NCBI GenBank assembly: GCA_902778535.1
Contig: CACYYG010000015.1
Coordinates: 49,489-113,488, forward strand
DNA length: 64,000 nt
Reading direction: 5' to 3'
Origin: an uncultured Prevotellaceae bacterium
Lineage (GTDB): Bacteria > Bacteroidota > Bacteroidia > Bacteroidales > Bacteroidaceae
The position numbers were made by a program, and so were the translations under genes. Shown here piece after piece: positions 27,101 through 34,568 of the stretch (position 1 is the stretch's first letter; each line of letters opens with the position of its first letter). The notes beneath the pieces were generated by a model. It was not told where the DNA came from and did not search any database. It was given only the letters and a program-made list of their open reading frames with translations.

Positions 27101-30100
27101 CGGCACATGGTGCGGCTGGTGTGTCAGAGGCTTGGAGACCATCAGCCGGCTGACCAAGGAATATCCCGACAACTTCATTGCCATTGGCATACACAACCAA
27201 GATGAGATGGCCAACTGGCTGAACTACGAAGGCATTGCCAACACCTTCGTCTCCTATCCCAGCTGCACCATCAACCGTTGGTTGTGGTATGACCCCGAGT
27301 ATCCCTACATCCGCTCGATAGTGGAAGACATGAAGAACAGCGCCGAAGCCATGATCAGTGCCAGCGCCCACTACGCCAGGAGCGACAGCTCGGCAGTTGC
27401 CGTCACCACTGAGACCACCTTCGGCTTCAGCGACCAGGGGGAGGACCACTACCGCATAGCCTATGTCGTGATGGAAGATCAGGTAGGACCCTATCCCCAG
27501 AAGAACTTCTACGACGGTTCCCCAGTATCCCCTGACGACTATATGTATCCCTGGACGCAGCAGGGCGGCATGGTGCCCGTCTTGTTCAACGATGTGGCAC
27601 GTGCCGTCTACTCTGATGCCGACGGTCTGAAGAGCAGCATACCTGCCACCATCGAGGAGGGCAAGGCCTACAAGTATACCTATGCCTTCAACCTGCCGCA
27701 GAACATTCTGAACCGCAAGAATATCCGCATCGTTACCTTGCTCATCGATACCAAGAACGGCGAAATCATGAACGCTGCACAGACTGCCGTCGTCAAGTCG
27801 TCAACGCCCGACAACCAGACCTTCGGCCTTAGCTATCAGGGTGAACTGCAGCCCGACTTTGCCAGCATTATCATCGAGGCTGACGAGAATGAGCATGGCG
27901 ACATCGTTGCCGAGACCAATCCTGTCGGCAGCGGCGCCAAGGGCCTGATCATCACCACCCTCGACGGCAAGCAGAAGCAGGGCAAGGCTACCCTTGAAAT
28001 AATCAGCAGCTCCCTTCAGGCTGGGCAGATGCAGTGGTGCATTGGTGGCGACTGTGTGCCCATGACTCTTGGTAAGCCGGTAGAGAAGACGTTCACTACC
28101 GATGCCAGCGGCCAGGCACAGGTGCTGTTCGACGTTGCTCAGATCAAGAGCTACGGCAGCCTCGAGGCTCGTCTCACTGTTACCATCGGAAGCGAGACCC
28201 ACCAGGCTGTCATACAGGTCGTTTACGAAGAACCCGTCATGAATAAGACCAGCCTTTATTTCCGTGAGCAATTACTCTACACTGGCAAGCGCTACACAAA
28301 GGCCGACTTCTCTGACATCGTCTCAGGCAGCTTCAAGATAGCCAAAAACGGCCGTACCATCACCTTGACCAACCTTGTCACCAACAGCGACATGCAGGAG
28401 GGCTGCCTCTTCGACTTCTTCGATGATGTCACGCTGGTGCTTGTCGGCGACAACAAGGTCGAAACTCAGGGTCACGTCGCCATCTCACCCAGAAGGTCGA
28501 TTACCATTACTGGCGACGGCACCCTTACTACACGTTCCACATGGTTTGACTTCTGGGTAGACGGCAACGACTTCACCATCGACAACACCACTGTCACCTG
28601 CCTTGGCAATACGGCCATTGGCAATAATATGATGCCCAGCGGCGACAATCTTATTGTCAAACAGTCAACCTTCAAGGGGAAGTATATCTTCCGTCTCTCC
28701 TCGATGGTGCTCATTGGCTGCGATTTCGACTCGCCCAGGAAAATCATCTTCGATGCTGACGAATTGGGCGGAAGCCAGTTGAAATATGAGGACGGCACGT
28801 TTGTCTCTGACTTTACCATCAAACCCGCCTCAGGCAATTTCCAGTATGTTGTCGTTCCCTCGGATCTGGGCAAGGTCTATCTTGACACCAACAAGCAGCG
28901 CACAGTCTACGTCAGCTGCCAGAATAGGGGCACCGAGACCGTCAGAGCCCTTACCTACGAGATTATAATCAACGGCGTATCACAGGGCTCGCAGACTTAC
29001 ACTCTCCCCATTCCCTCCAACCGCATCGGAGAGGTCTTCACGCTGCCAGTCAACTTTACAGGCACAGCTCAGGCAGGCATCAGGGAAGCTGTCATCGACA
29101 TCACTCATGTCAACGGACATCCCAACGAGGCGCCTGAGCATACCGCCAGCGCTACGCTCCTGACCTCCAGCCCTGCCCAGTCGCATCGCTTGGTGGTGGA
29201 GGAATTCACCGGCACATGGTGCGGCTGGTGTACGCGAGGCATGGTGGGCCTTGAAATGCTGAACAACCAGTTTGGCGACCGTGTCATCACCATTGCTGCA
29301 CATAGTAGCGATCCGATGTATTCTGATGATTATGGTTTCTTACTAGGCCTTGCCAGTGCCTATCCCAGCTGCATTATCAATCGTGGACCGACGATGGATC
29401 CTTACTGGGGTAGCAGCGGAGCCCAAAAGCCCTTCGGTATTGCCGACGACGTAGAATATCTTCTGTCTGAGCCTGTGGTAGGCTCCATCGAGGCCACCGC
29501 CATCTGGAAGGATAAGGCGCAGACCAAAATAGGTGTGAAGACGGAGACTACCTTTGGCTTAGACATCAACCAAGGTGCATCCTCTCCCTATCTGATAGGC
29601 TACATCCTCGTGGCCGACGGACTGAAGGGCGAAGGATCGGGATGGGCACAGAACAACGTCTATTCCGGCATGGGCTCTGGCGATTCCAACTTAAGAGGTA
29701 TTGAAAACCTGCCAAGCTCCATCTATGGCATGGAGTACAACCATGTAGGCATTGGCGCATGGGGTGCCGACAAGGGTATTGCCAACTCTGTCGTCATGCC
29801 GCTGAGGAAAAATCAGACACAGAAGTTCAGCTACACCTGCGACATTGCCAACAATACGCTGGTGCAGGACAAGTCTAAGCTGTCCATAGTGGCACTGCTG
29901 CTCGATAGGGAGACTGGCGTCATCATCAACGGCGCAAAGTGCCCGATTGCCGACTTTGACCCGTCGGGCATCAGCACGCTGGAAGCTGATGAGCAGTACA
30001 GCTATGACTACTATGACCTGCAAGGCCGCAAAGTTACCGCTTCCCAGAAGGGACTGCTCATCAGGCAGTCGCGCAATGCCGACGGCACTGTCAGTACCGT

Positions 30101-30119
30101 TAAGGTCATGCAAAAGTGA
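24162..30119 (+). CDS. C10 (streptopain-type) cysteine protease with LRR and two Omp28/thioredoxin-like modules
   Basis: 1985 residues. Signal peptide 1 to about 19; Spi-type prodomain to about 105 (KKASLLKPGKKF, GYYIFNAAEGGFVVVSGSD). C10 protease domain about 118-330: nucleophile Cys153 in L-T-G-C-V-A-T-A and His285 in G-H-T-F-V-L-H-G-Y, then NWGWGG. Next a BspA-like leucine-rich stretch (about 520-690). Two thioredoxin-like Omp28-type modules follow, each with G-T-W-C-G-W-C: cysteines 984/987 and 1687/1690. Between them is a beta-rich region. The C-terminal ~40 residues (YYDLQGRKVTASQKGLLIRQ) are a Por-type sorting tail. Known C10 enzymes (SpeB, interpain, periodontain) degrade host proteins; surface location is inferred. 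The CxxC modules are unusual in this family. Confidence 0.88.
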   Translation: MKKLVLLVMAVMMAALTYAENVTKEAALKKASLLKPGKKFMPAVEGNEKGYYIFNAAEGGFVVVSGSDQMPEILGWSDQGSIDPANMPDGLKWLLESYERTARSRSMLTGSQEKKARAARKAIEPMLQTRWNQTSPYNNLCPEVNGRRCLTGCVATALAQVINYNRWPVGPTSAVEQLITQTHQLMLPRLEPTTFNWSNMTTDDIARLMLYCGQAVNMDYGVEASGAIPEQEVNALKRVFGYSRDVRFVYSSDYSSANWEELLYDELKEGRPVIYNGYTTNYEGHTFVLHGYQDGCFYVNWGWGGQGDGYFMLTNLDAGNAIYSQAHCATIGIHSSADDPVETAKAEICNLYTLDGRYFTPDNDGKTYIWVGGDVRCATSGPSTLQIGVGLYDFNDQLVKVLWEGEQSFSADETQWFTASFFIDKTTAPGSYRALPISRASVSDEWEPDRGSYERYLELTVLDNLVKTRLFPLSDIEKSTVDMGIQTIDGITYDLYSVYGKRRALIVPPPTGRYKGDIRLPDDVTYEGQTYRLYQSLDAAFGDNPDITSISTSMYCAPYASNCENLVKYELREGVVQLNYPLSLPHLKSLELPSTMNNVGEGGVYYCNELTTLRFNNPQSFTMSSYPRWFSESVPSLRDVYFLTYDPPTFSWMEGDFVVNPQVTIHIPKGSLKNWKNSHWKDWKLVEDQEPVFTGIEWGYNTHDVLDGIDVPYDLGDNDAEYAIRVPAEDLAPLKGNTISSLRFNTCYWGYDYMFITTRDKDYLVKQPLDIEANNWDWNTVALDEPFVITGEELFIGLGRHKDITTRFAAADVPSPDGFYLRGMGSGAGLDPAYLGTFISMTDDFHGNLPLRIVITGNNLPTDIQISNVEVLTDQTPIKFTARVTNRTSKIINKYTFNWTLNDIPQTSYTANSQLAGGKSEVITLELPANVKGRNQTIGYSVSNIDGKEDAIPSNSTGSVTFQLSATTFYPRRIVMEEGTGTWCGWCVRGLETISRLTKEYPDNFIAIGIHNQDEMANWLNYEGIANTFVSYPSCTINRWLWYDPEYPYIRSIVEDMKNSAEAMISASAHYARSDSSAVAVTTETTFGFSDQGEDHYRIAYVVMEDQVGPYPQKNFYDGSPVSPDDYMYPWTQQGGMVPVLFNDVARAVYSDADGLKSSIPATIEEGKAYKYTYAFNLPQNILNRKNIRIVTLLIDTKNGEIMNAAQTAVVKSSTPDNQTFGLSYQGELQPDFASIIIEADENEHGDIVAETNPVGSGAKGLIITTLDGKQKQGKATLEIISSSLQAGQMQWCIGGDCVPMTLGKPVEKTFTTDASGQAQVLFDVAQIKSYGSLEARLTVTIGSETHQAVIQVVYEEPVMNKTSLYFREQLLYTGKRYTKADFSDIVSGSFKIAKNGRTITLTNLVTNSDMQEGCLFDFFDDVTLVLVGDNKVETQGHVAISPRRSITITGDGTLTTRSTWFDFWVDGNDFTIDNTTVTCLGNTAIGNNMMPSGDNLIVKQSTFKGKYIFRLSSMVLIGCDFDSPRKIIFDADELGGSQLKYEDGTFVSDFTIKPASGNFQYVVVPSDLGKVYLDTNKQRTVYVSCQNRGTETVRALTYEIIINGVSQGSQTYTLPIPSNRIGEVFTLPVNFTGTAQAGIREAVIDITHVNGHPNEAPEHTASATLLTSSPAQSHRLVVEEFTGTWCGWCTRGMVGLEMLNNQFGDRVITIAAHSSDPMYSDDYGFLLGLASAYPSCIINRGPTMDPYWGSSGAQKPFGIADDVEYLLSEPVVGSIEATAIWKDKAQTKIGVKTETTFGLDINQGASSPYLIGYILVADGLKGEGSGWAQNNVYSGMGSGDSNLRGIENLPSSIYGMEYNHVGIGAWGADKGIANSVVMPLRKNQTQKFSYTCDIANNTLVQDKSKLSIVALLLDRETGVIINGAKCPIADFDPSGISTLEADEQYSYDYYDLQGRKVTASQKGLLIRQSRNADGTVSTVKVMQK

Positions 30120-30127
30120 ATAGAATC

Positions 30128-30166
30128 ATTGGTGTCCGCTAAATAATCGATTTGGCGGACACCAAT
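30128..30166. terminator. Bidirectional terminator between convergent genes
   Basis: 12-bp perfect stem ATTGGTGTCCGC/GCGGACACCAAT (30128-30139 with 30155-30166), between the C10 gene end and the end of the minus-strand barrel gene. Confidence 0.75.
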
Positions 30167-30169
30167 CGT

Positions 30170-30817
30170 TTAGAAGAAATAGGTGACGGAGACGCTCCAG
30201 GCATTGGTGCGCGACTTGGAGTGGTGCCACGTCTGATCCCACAGCTCGTCGCCCAGCTCATTCCAGGTGAAGTCGCTGGTCTTGCTGATGGGGATGTTGT
30301 AGCGCAGGTCGGCCTCGAAATGCTTGGCGAAGGATACGCCTGCACCCAGGTTGATGCTCAGCATCGTCTCCTGCAGCGACCACTGCTTGTATTCTTCCTC
30401 AGTGGTGAGCCAGTGCACGAAGTCGTCGCCCACATTGAAACTGAACTGCGGACCGGCCTTGAGGAAGATGCCGAGCATGTCGCCGATGCCTACGCCATAG
30501 CGGGCGCTGCCCTGCACGACGACGCTTTTCTGCTTGAACACGGTTTGGTCGACCTTCAGGTCGCGCTGGTCGTAGAGTGCCGCTACATCTACACCTAAGC
30601 CCACGACGGGCAGCGTGAACTTCACCGTTGGACCTGCAAACCAGCCCAAGCGATTGCTCTTGTTCAAGGCATCGTGACTGAATGACATGTCAGTGAGCTG
30701 GAAGCCGCCTGTGACGCCGAAACGCACTTTCGCTTCGGATGTGGCTGGTGAGATTTGGAGAGCGAGGAGTAACAGCAGCGCCTTCACCACTTTGCTACGG
30801 ATATTCTTGTTATTCAT
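30170..30817 (-). CDS. Small outer-membrane beta-barrel protein (porin-family)
   Basis: 215 residues with a signal peptide (to about residue 29, SEAKVRFG). It has alternating beta strands (KVRFGVTGGFQLTDMSF, GWFAGPTVKFTLP, GLGVDVAALYD) and ends SVSVTYFF with the terminal Phe typical of outer-membrane barrels. This matches the OmpA/opacity-type 8-stranded barrels common in Bacteroidales. No peptidoglycan-binding domain. Role unknown. Confidence 0.85.
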   Translation of the reverse strand: MNNKNIRSKVVKALLLLLALQISPATSEAKVRFGVTGGFQLTDMSFSHDALNKSNRLGWFAGPTVKFTLPVVGLGVDVAALYDQRDLKVDQTVFKQKSVVVQGSARYGVGIGDMLGIFLKAGPQFSFNVGDDFVHWLTTEEEYKQWSLQETMLSINLGAGVSFAKHFEADLRYNIPISKTSDFTWNELGDELWDQTWHHSKSRTNAWSVSVTYFF

Positions 30818-30878
30818 GCTGTCTGCATTTTTTTTGAATTTAACGAATTAAAAGCCAAACGGTTATTAAACCATGATG

Positions 30879-30925
30879 GTTGTCTTGGTTGTTCAGGTTG
30901 TCGTTATGAAATAACAAAGACAACG
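30879..30925. repeat. GTTGTC-type repeat before the barrel gene
   Basis: GGTTGTCTTGGTTGTTCAGG TTGTC followed by its imperfect complement ATAACAAAGACAAC; related to repeats at 7490-7555 and 16878-17066. A -7 box TATCTTTG for the barrel gene is on the minus strand at 30940-30947, so the repeat lies in the 5' untranslated region. Confidence 0.65.
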
Positions 30926-30991
30926 CGAATATGTTGCTGCAAAGATAGGAAAAAAAATGAAATGAGTGACGTTTTTCTCAACTATTTTTCG

Positions 30992-30999
30992 TAATTTTG
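30992..30999 (+). promoter_or_regulatory. -7 box for the esterase-fusion gene, almost leaderless
   Basis: TAATTTTG ends 9 nt before the ATG at 31009. With transcription starting about 7 nt after the box, the leader would be only a few nucleotides. Confidence 0.5.
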
Positions 31000-31008
31000 T
31001 GGGCAGGT

Positions 31009-32004
31009 ATGGAAAACAACTATGTAAAGCAGTTCCCCGATTTGCTGAAGGGGAAGAAAATGATGTATGTGCACGGCTTCGGCAGCAGCGGACAGTCGGG
31101 CACGGTGCGCCGCCTGCGCACGGTATTTCCCAACGCCACCGTCATTGCTCCCGACCTGCCCCTGCACCCCGAGGAGGCCATTGCCCTGTTGCACCGGCTG
31201 TGTCAGGATGAGCAGCCCGACATGATTCTTGGAACGTCGATGGGCGGTATGTACACGGAACAGCTGCGCGGCTTCGACCGCATCTGCACCAATCCTGCGC
31301 TGTGCATTGCCGACACGATGCACGACCACGGCATGACAGGCACGCAGCAGTATCAGAACCCGCGTCTGGATGGCGTGCAGACGTTCTATGTGGACAAGGC
31401 GTTAGTGAAGGAATACCGCACCGTGTCGGAGCGGCGCTTCGAGAATCTTGACGATGCTGATAGGCAGCGCGTCTTCGGCCTCTTTGGCGATGAGGACACA
31501 TTGGTGGATACCTTCGACCTCTTCCACCAACACTATCCGCAGGCCATCCGCTTCCACGGCGAGCATCGCATGGACGACCGCTCGTTCATGCACAGCGTGC
31601 TGCCCGTCATCCGTTGGATAGACGACAGACAGGAGAAACGCGAGCGCCCCGTCGTGTATATCGGTATGGAGACGCTCGTCGATGCACGCCAGCTGCCTAC
31701 GGCCTCGTGTCAGAAGGCTGTGCGGCAGCTCATAGAAAGCTATCAGGTGTTCTTTGTCGCACCAGCCGACAGTACCAATGTGTCGGCATACACCAGCACG
31801 TCAGCTTGGCTCGAGCAGTATATCAACGTGCCGGCCTGGGGACACACCGTCTTCACCAACCAGCGGCGCCTGCTCTACGGCGACTATCTCATTGAGGGTG
31901 CCGAGACGGGCGACACAATGGCCACCAGCCTTGTCTTCGGTAGCGACACGTTCAAGACCTGGGACGACATCATCGATTACTTCAGCCGCCTCGGAGGCCA
32001 ATGA
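31009..32004 (+). CDS. YqiA/YcfP-like esterase fused to a degenerate HAD (5'-nucleotidase-like) domain
   Basis: 331 residues from ATG 31009. Residues about 15-200 are an alpha/beta hydrolase of the YqiA/YcfP type: YVHGFGSSGQSGT, nucleophile Ser77 in G-T-S-M-G-G, GDEDTLVD and the late His in FHGEHRM. Residues about 213-331 resemble 5'(3')-deoxyribonucleotidases: VVYIGMETLVD aligns with the D-x-D motif I of HAD enzymes, FFVAPADST with motif II, NQRRLLYGDYLIEGAE with the H-R-K...DYLIDD motif. The catalytic acids are replaced (Gly219 and Glu221 for D-x-D; Glu296-Gly297 for DD), so this half is probably not a phosphatase. Cytoplasmic; function unknown. Confidence 0.75.
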   Translation: MENNYVKQFPDLLKGKKMMYVHGFGSSGQSGTVRRLRTVFPNATVIAPDLPLHPEEAIALLHRLCQDEQPDMILGTSMGGMYTEQLRGFDRICTNPALCIADTMHDHGMTGTQQYQNPRLDGVQTFYVDKALVKEYRTVSERRFENLDDADRQRVFGLFGDEDTLVDTFDLFHQHYPQAIRFHGEHRMDDRSFMHSVLPVIRWIDDRQEKRERPVVYIGMETLVDARQLPTASCQKAVRQLIESYQVFFVAPADSTNVSAYTSTSAWLEQYINVPAWGHTVFTNQRRLLYGDYLIEGAETGDTMATSLVFGSDTFKTWDDIIDYFSRLGGQ

Positions 32005-32053
32005 CTTATTTAGTCAGGAAAGATTATTGCTCTTTTGGATGACATACGTTTTT

Positions 32054-32136
32054 GTAACCACGTGGGTTACTAACTGTAACCCGCATGGTTACTAACAGTA
32101 ACCCACGTGGTTACTGTTAGTAACCTGCGTGGTTAC
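32054..32136. repeat. Second tandem array of four 17-bp palindromes, 22-bp spacing
   Basis: GTAACC-n5-GGTTAC units start at 32054, 32076, 32098 and 32120. The first and third units are identical to those at 14058 and 14102. It lies between the convergent ends of the esterase-fusion gene and argC. Confidence 0.9.
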
Positions 32137-32156
32137 CGATGTTTTGCTTTGTTTTG

Positions 32157-33122
32157 TTAAAAGGCGGAAGCTTTCAGCCGTAGACCAGCCTTCTCTTCAA
32201 GACCGAAGAGCAGGTTCATGTTCTGTACGGCCTGGCCAACGGCACCTTTCAGCAGGTTGTCGATGGCAGAGGTGATGAGCAGTTTGTTGCCGAACTTCTC
32301 ACAGTGTACCAGCGCCTTGTTCGTGTTCACTACCTGCTTGAGGTCGATGGCCTTTTCTGAGTAATGTGTAAAGGCAGCATCGGCATAGAAGTCCTTATAA
32401 GCCTCGATGATGTCTTCGATGGGAGCTGGCGTTTTCACTACAGCTGTGCAGAAGATGCCGCGGGCGAAGTTGCCGCGATAGGGAATGAAGTCGATGTCGG
32501 CATCGAGATAGCCCTGCACCTGGGCCAGCGACTGCCTTATCTCCGCGATGTGCTGGTGGGTAAACGGCTTGTAGATGCTCAGATTGTCGGTGCGCCATGA
32601 GAAATGTGTCGTGGCGCCAGGTTTCTGGCCAGCTCCTGTGGAGCCCGTGATGGCATTGACGCTGACGTCCTCCTTCAGCAGATTCAGGTAGGCAGCAGGC
32701 AGCAGGGCCAATTGGATGGCTGTGGCGAAGCAGCCAGGGTTAGCGATGTGCTGCGCCTGCATAATCGCTTCCTTGTTAATCTCCGGCAGACCGTAGACAT
32801 AGTCGTGGTCGCCCTTGATGCGGAAGTCTTGTGCCAGATCGATAATCTTGACCTGTGCGGGGATGGTATGTTCCTTCAGGAACGCCTCACTCTTGCCGTG
32901 GCCGAAGCAGAAGAACACTACGTCGACATCATCAAACGGCATCTGATCGGTGAACCGTAGTTCCGTCTCACCGATGAGGCCTTCGTGCACGTCGCTGATG
33001 AGGTTGCCGGCATTGCTCTCGCTGTTGGCAAAGACAATCTCCGCCTCGGGATGGTTGAGCAGCAGGCGGATGAGCTCGCCGCCCGTATAGCCTGCTGCGC
33101 CAAGTATTCCAACTTTAATCAT
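32157..33122 (-). CDS. argC: N-acetyl-gamma-glutamyl-phosphate reductase
   Basis: 321 residues. NADP-dependent reductase of arginine synthesis. GAAGYTGGELIRLL forms the dinucleotide-binding start, NPGCFATAIQLAL holds the catalytic Cys (near residue 130), and GSTGAGQKPGATTHFSWR follows. In Bacteroides fragilis this branch uses N-succinyl rather than N-acetyl intermediates; that cannot be decided here. Last gene of the arginine run; its ATG overlaps the PspC stop by four bases. Confidence 0.95.
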   Translation of the reverse strand: MIKVGILGAAGYTGGELIRLLLNHPEAEIVFANSESNAGNLISDVHEGLIGETELRFTDQMPFDDVDVVFFCFGHGKSEAFLKEHTIPAQVKIIDLAQDFRIKGDHDYVYGLPEINKEAIMQAQHIANPGCFATAIQLALLPAAYLNLLKEDVSVNAITGSTGAGQKPGATTHFSWRTDNLSIYKPFTHQHIAEIRQSLAQVQGYLDADIDFIPYRGNFARGIFCTAVVKTPAPIEDIIEAYKDFYADAAFTHYSEKAIDLKQVVNTNKALVHCEKFGNKLLITSAIDNLLKGAVGQAVQNMNLLFGLEEKAGLRLKASAF

Positions 33123-33313
33123 TGTCCTATACGTTTAGGGGCGCACAGCCACAATACAATATATGCTATGAGACCGCCGCCGAAACTGAAGGCAAAAAGG
33201 AGGAAGGCAACGCGTACCAGCAATGAGTCTACGTTAAAGTATTCGGCGATGCCGCCGCAAACGCCTGCAATCTTCTTGTCTGTTTCTGACAGGTAAAACC
33301 TTTTCTGTTCCAT
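33119..33313 (-). CDS. Small PspC-domain membrane protein
   Basis: 64 residues forming one PspC domain: KRFYLSETDKKIAGVCGGIAEYFNVDSLLVRVAFLL as family region, with one or two hydrophobic helices (about 33-58). PspC-type proteins sense or buffer envelope stress in other bacteria. Its place inside the arginine operon, 33 nt after argG and overlapping argC by ATGA, is unexpected and suggests translational coupling to argC. Confidence 0.9.
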   Translation of the reverse strand: MEQKRFYLSETDKKIAGVCGGIAEYFNVDSLLVRVAFLLFAFSFGGGLIAYIVLWLCAPKRIGQ

Positions 33314-33346
33314 TGTTTCTATAGTTTTTCCGTGAAAAGTCCGTGA

Positions 33347-34549
33347 TTACCGATGCTCGTCTTTGTGGATGCCGTAGTACACACGGAGTGGGGTAGAGCT
33401 GACCTTGATGAAGCCCTTGGCTTCGTCGGCGGTCCAGCCGGTCTGAGTCTCGCCATACTCGCCTAATTTCGAGCGCGTCAGGTCGTTGGGACTGTCGATG
33501 CCCACAGTCTCGAAGCCGTAGGGGCGCAGCTTCAGGATGGCGGTGCCGGTGACGTTGCGCTGGCTCGAGGTGAGCATGGCCTCGATGTCGGGCATTACGG
33601 GCTCTAAATACTGGCTCTCGTGGAGGAACATGCCGTACCAGTTGGCTACTTGGTCCTTCCAGTACTGCTGCCACTTCGACAGCGTCGACTTCTCCAGCAG
33701 GCGGTGAGCCTCGATGATGAGTTTCGGTGCAGCGGCCTCGAAGCCCACGCGGCCCTTGATGCCAATGATGGTGTCGCCCACGTTGGCGTCGCGGCCGATG
33801 GCGTAGGAGGCACCAATCTCCTCAATCTTCTGGATGGCTTTAACTTTATCGTCGAAGTGCTCACCGTTGACGCCGACTATCTCACCCTTCTCGAACTGAA
33901 TCTTCAGCAGGGTTTCGGGTTCCTTGGCGGTGACGTGCTTCAGGTAAGCGTCCTCGGGCAGGCCCTGCGTGGGGTCGAGCAGCTCGCCGCCGCAAATGCT
34001 GGTGCCCCAGATGCCTACGTTATAAGAATATTTCAGTTTGGCGAAGTCTGCATTAAAACCGTGCTCGTTGAGGAAATCCACCTCTTCCTTGCGTGTCAGT
34101 TTCTTGTCACGCGTCAGGGTGATGATTTCTACGCCGGGAGCCATCACGAGGAACGTCATGTCGAAGCGAATCTGGTCGTTGCCGGCGCCTGTAGAGCCGT
34201 GGGCGATGGCATCGGCGCCAATCTCCTTGGCATAGCGGGCGATGGCAATGGCCTGGAAGATGCGCTCTGAAGAGACGCTGATGGGATAGCAATTGTTGCG
34301 CAGCACATTGCCGAAAATCATGTATTTCAGCGACTTGGCGTAGTATTCCTGCGTCACGTCGAGCGTCACATACTCCTTAGCACCCAGTTTGAAGGCGTTC
34401 TCCTCGTTCTTCTTCAGCTGCTCAGCCGAGAAGCCGCCAGTGTTGGCGCAGGCGGCATAGACGTCGTAGCCTTCTTCTTTTAACTTCATCACGGTGTAGC
34501 TGGTGTCAAGTCCACCACTATAAGCTACCACTACTTTCTTCTTTTCCAT
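33347..34549 (-). CDS. argG: Argininosuccinate synthase
   Basis: 400 residues, full length. It joins citrulline and aspartate with ATP. The pyrophosphatase-type P-loop is clear in VVAYSGGLDTSYTV near the N-terminus, with AHGSTGAGNDQIRF further on. Stop at 33347, then PspC after 33 nt; the upstream acetyltransferase stop is 19 nt before its start. Confidence 0.96.
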   Translation of the reverse strand: MEKKKVVVAYSGGLDTSYTVMKLKEEGYDVYAACANTGGFSAEQLKKNEENAFKLGAKEYVTLDVTQEYYAKSLKYMIFGNVLRNNCYPISVSSERIFQAIAIARYAKEIGADAIAHGSTGAGNDQIRFDMTFLVMAPGVEIITLTRDKKLTRKEEVDFLNEHGFNADFAKLKYSYNVGIWGTSICGGELLDPTQGLPEDAYLKHVTAKEPETLLKIQFEKGEIVGVNGEHFDDKVKAIQKIEEIGASYAIGRDANVGDTIIGIKGRVGFEAAAPKLIIEAHRLLEKSTLSKWQQYWKDQVANWYGMFLHESQYLEPVMPDIEAMLTSSQRNVTGTAILKLRPYGFETVGIDSPNDLTRSKLGEYGETQTGWTADEAKGFIKVSSTPLRVYYGIHKDEHR

Positions 34550-34568
34550 TTCTTTCCTATATAATTAA

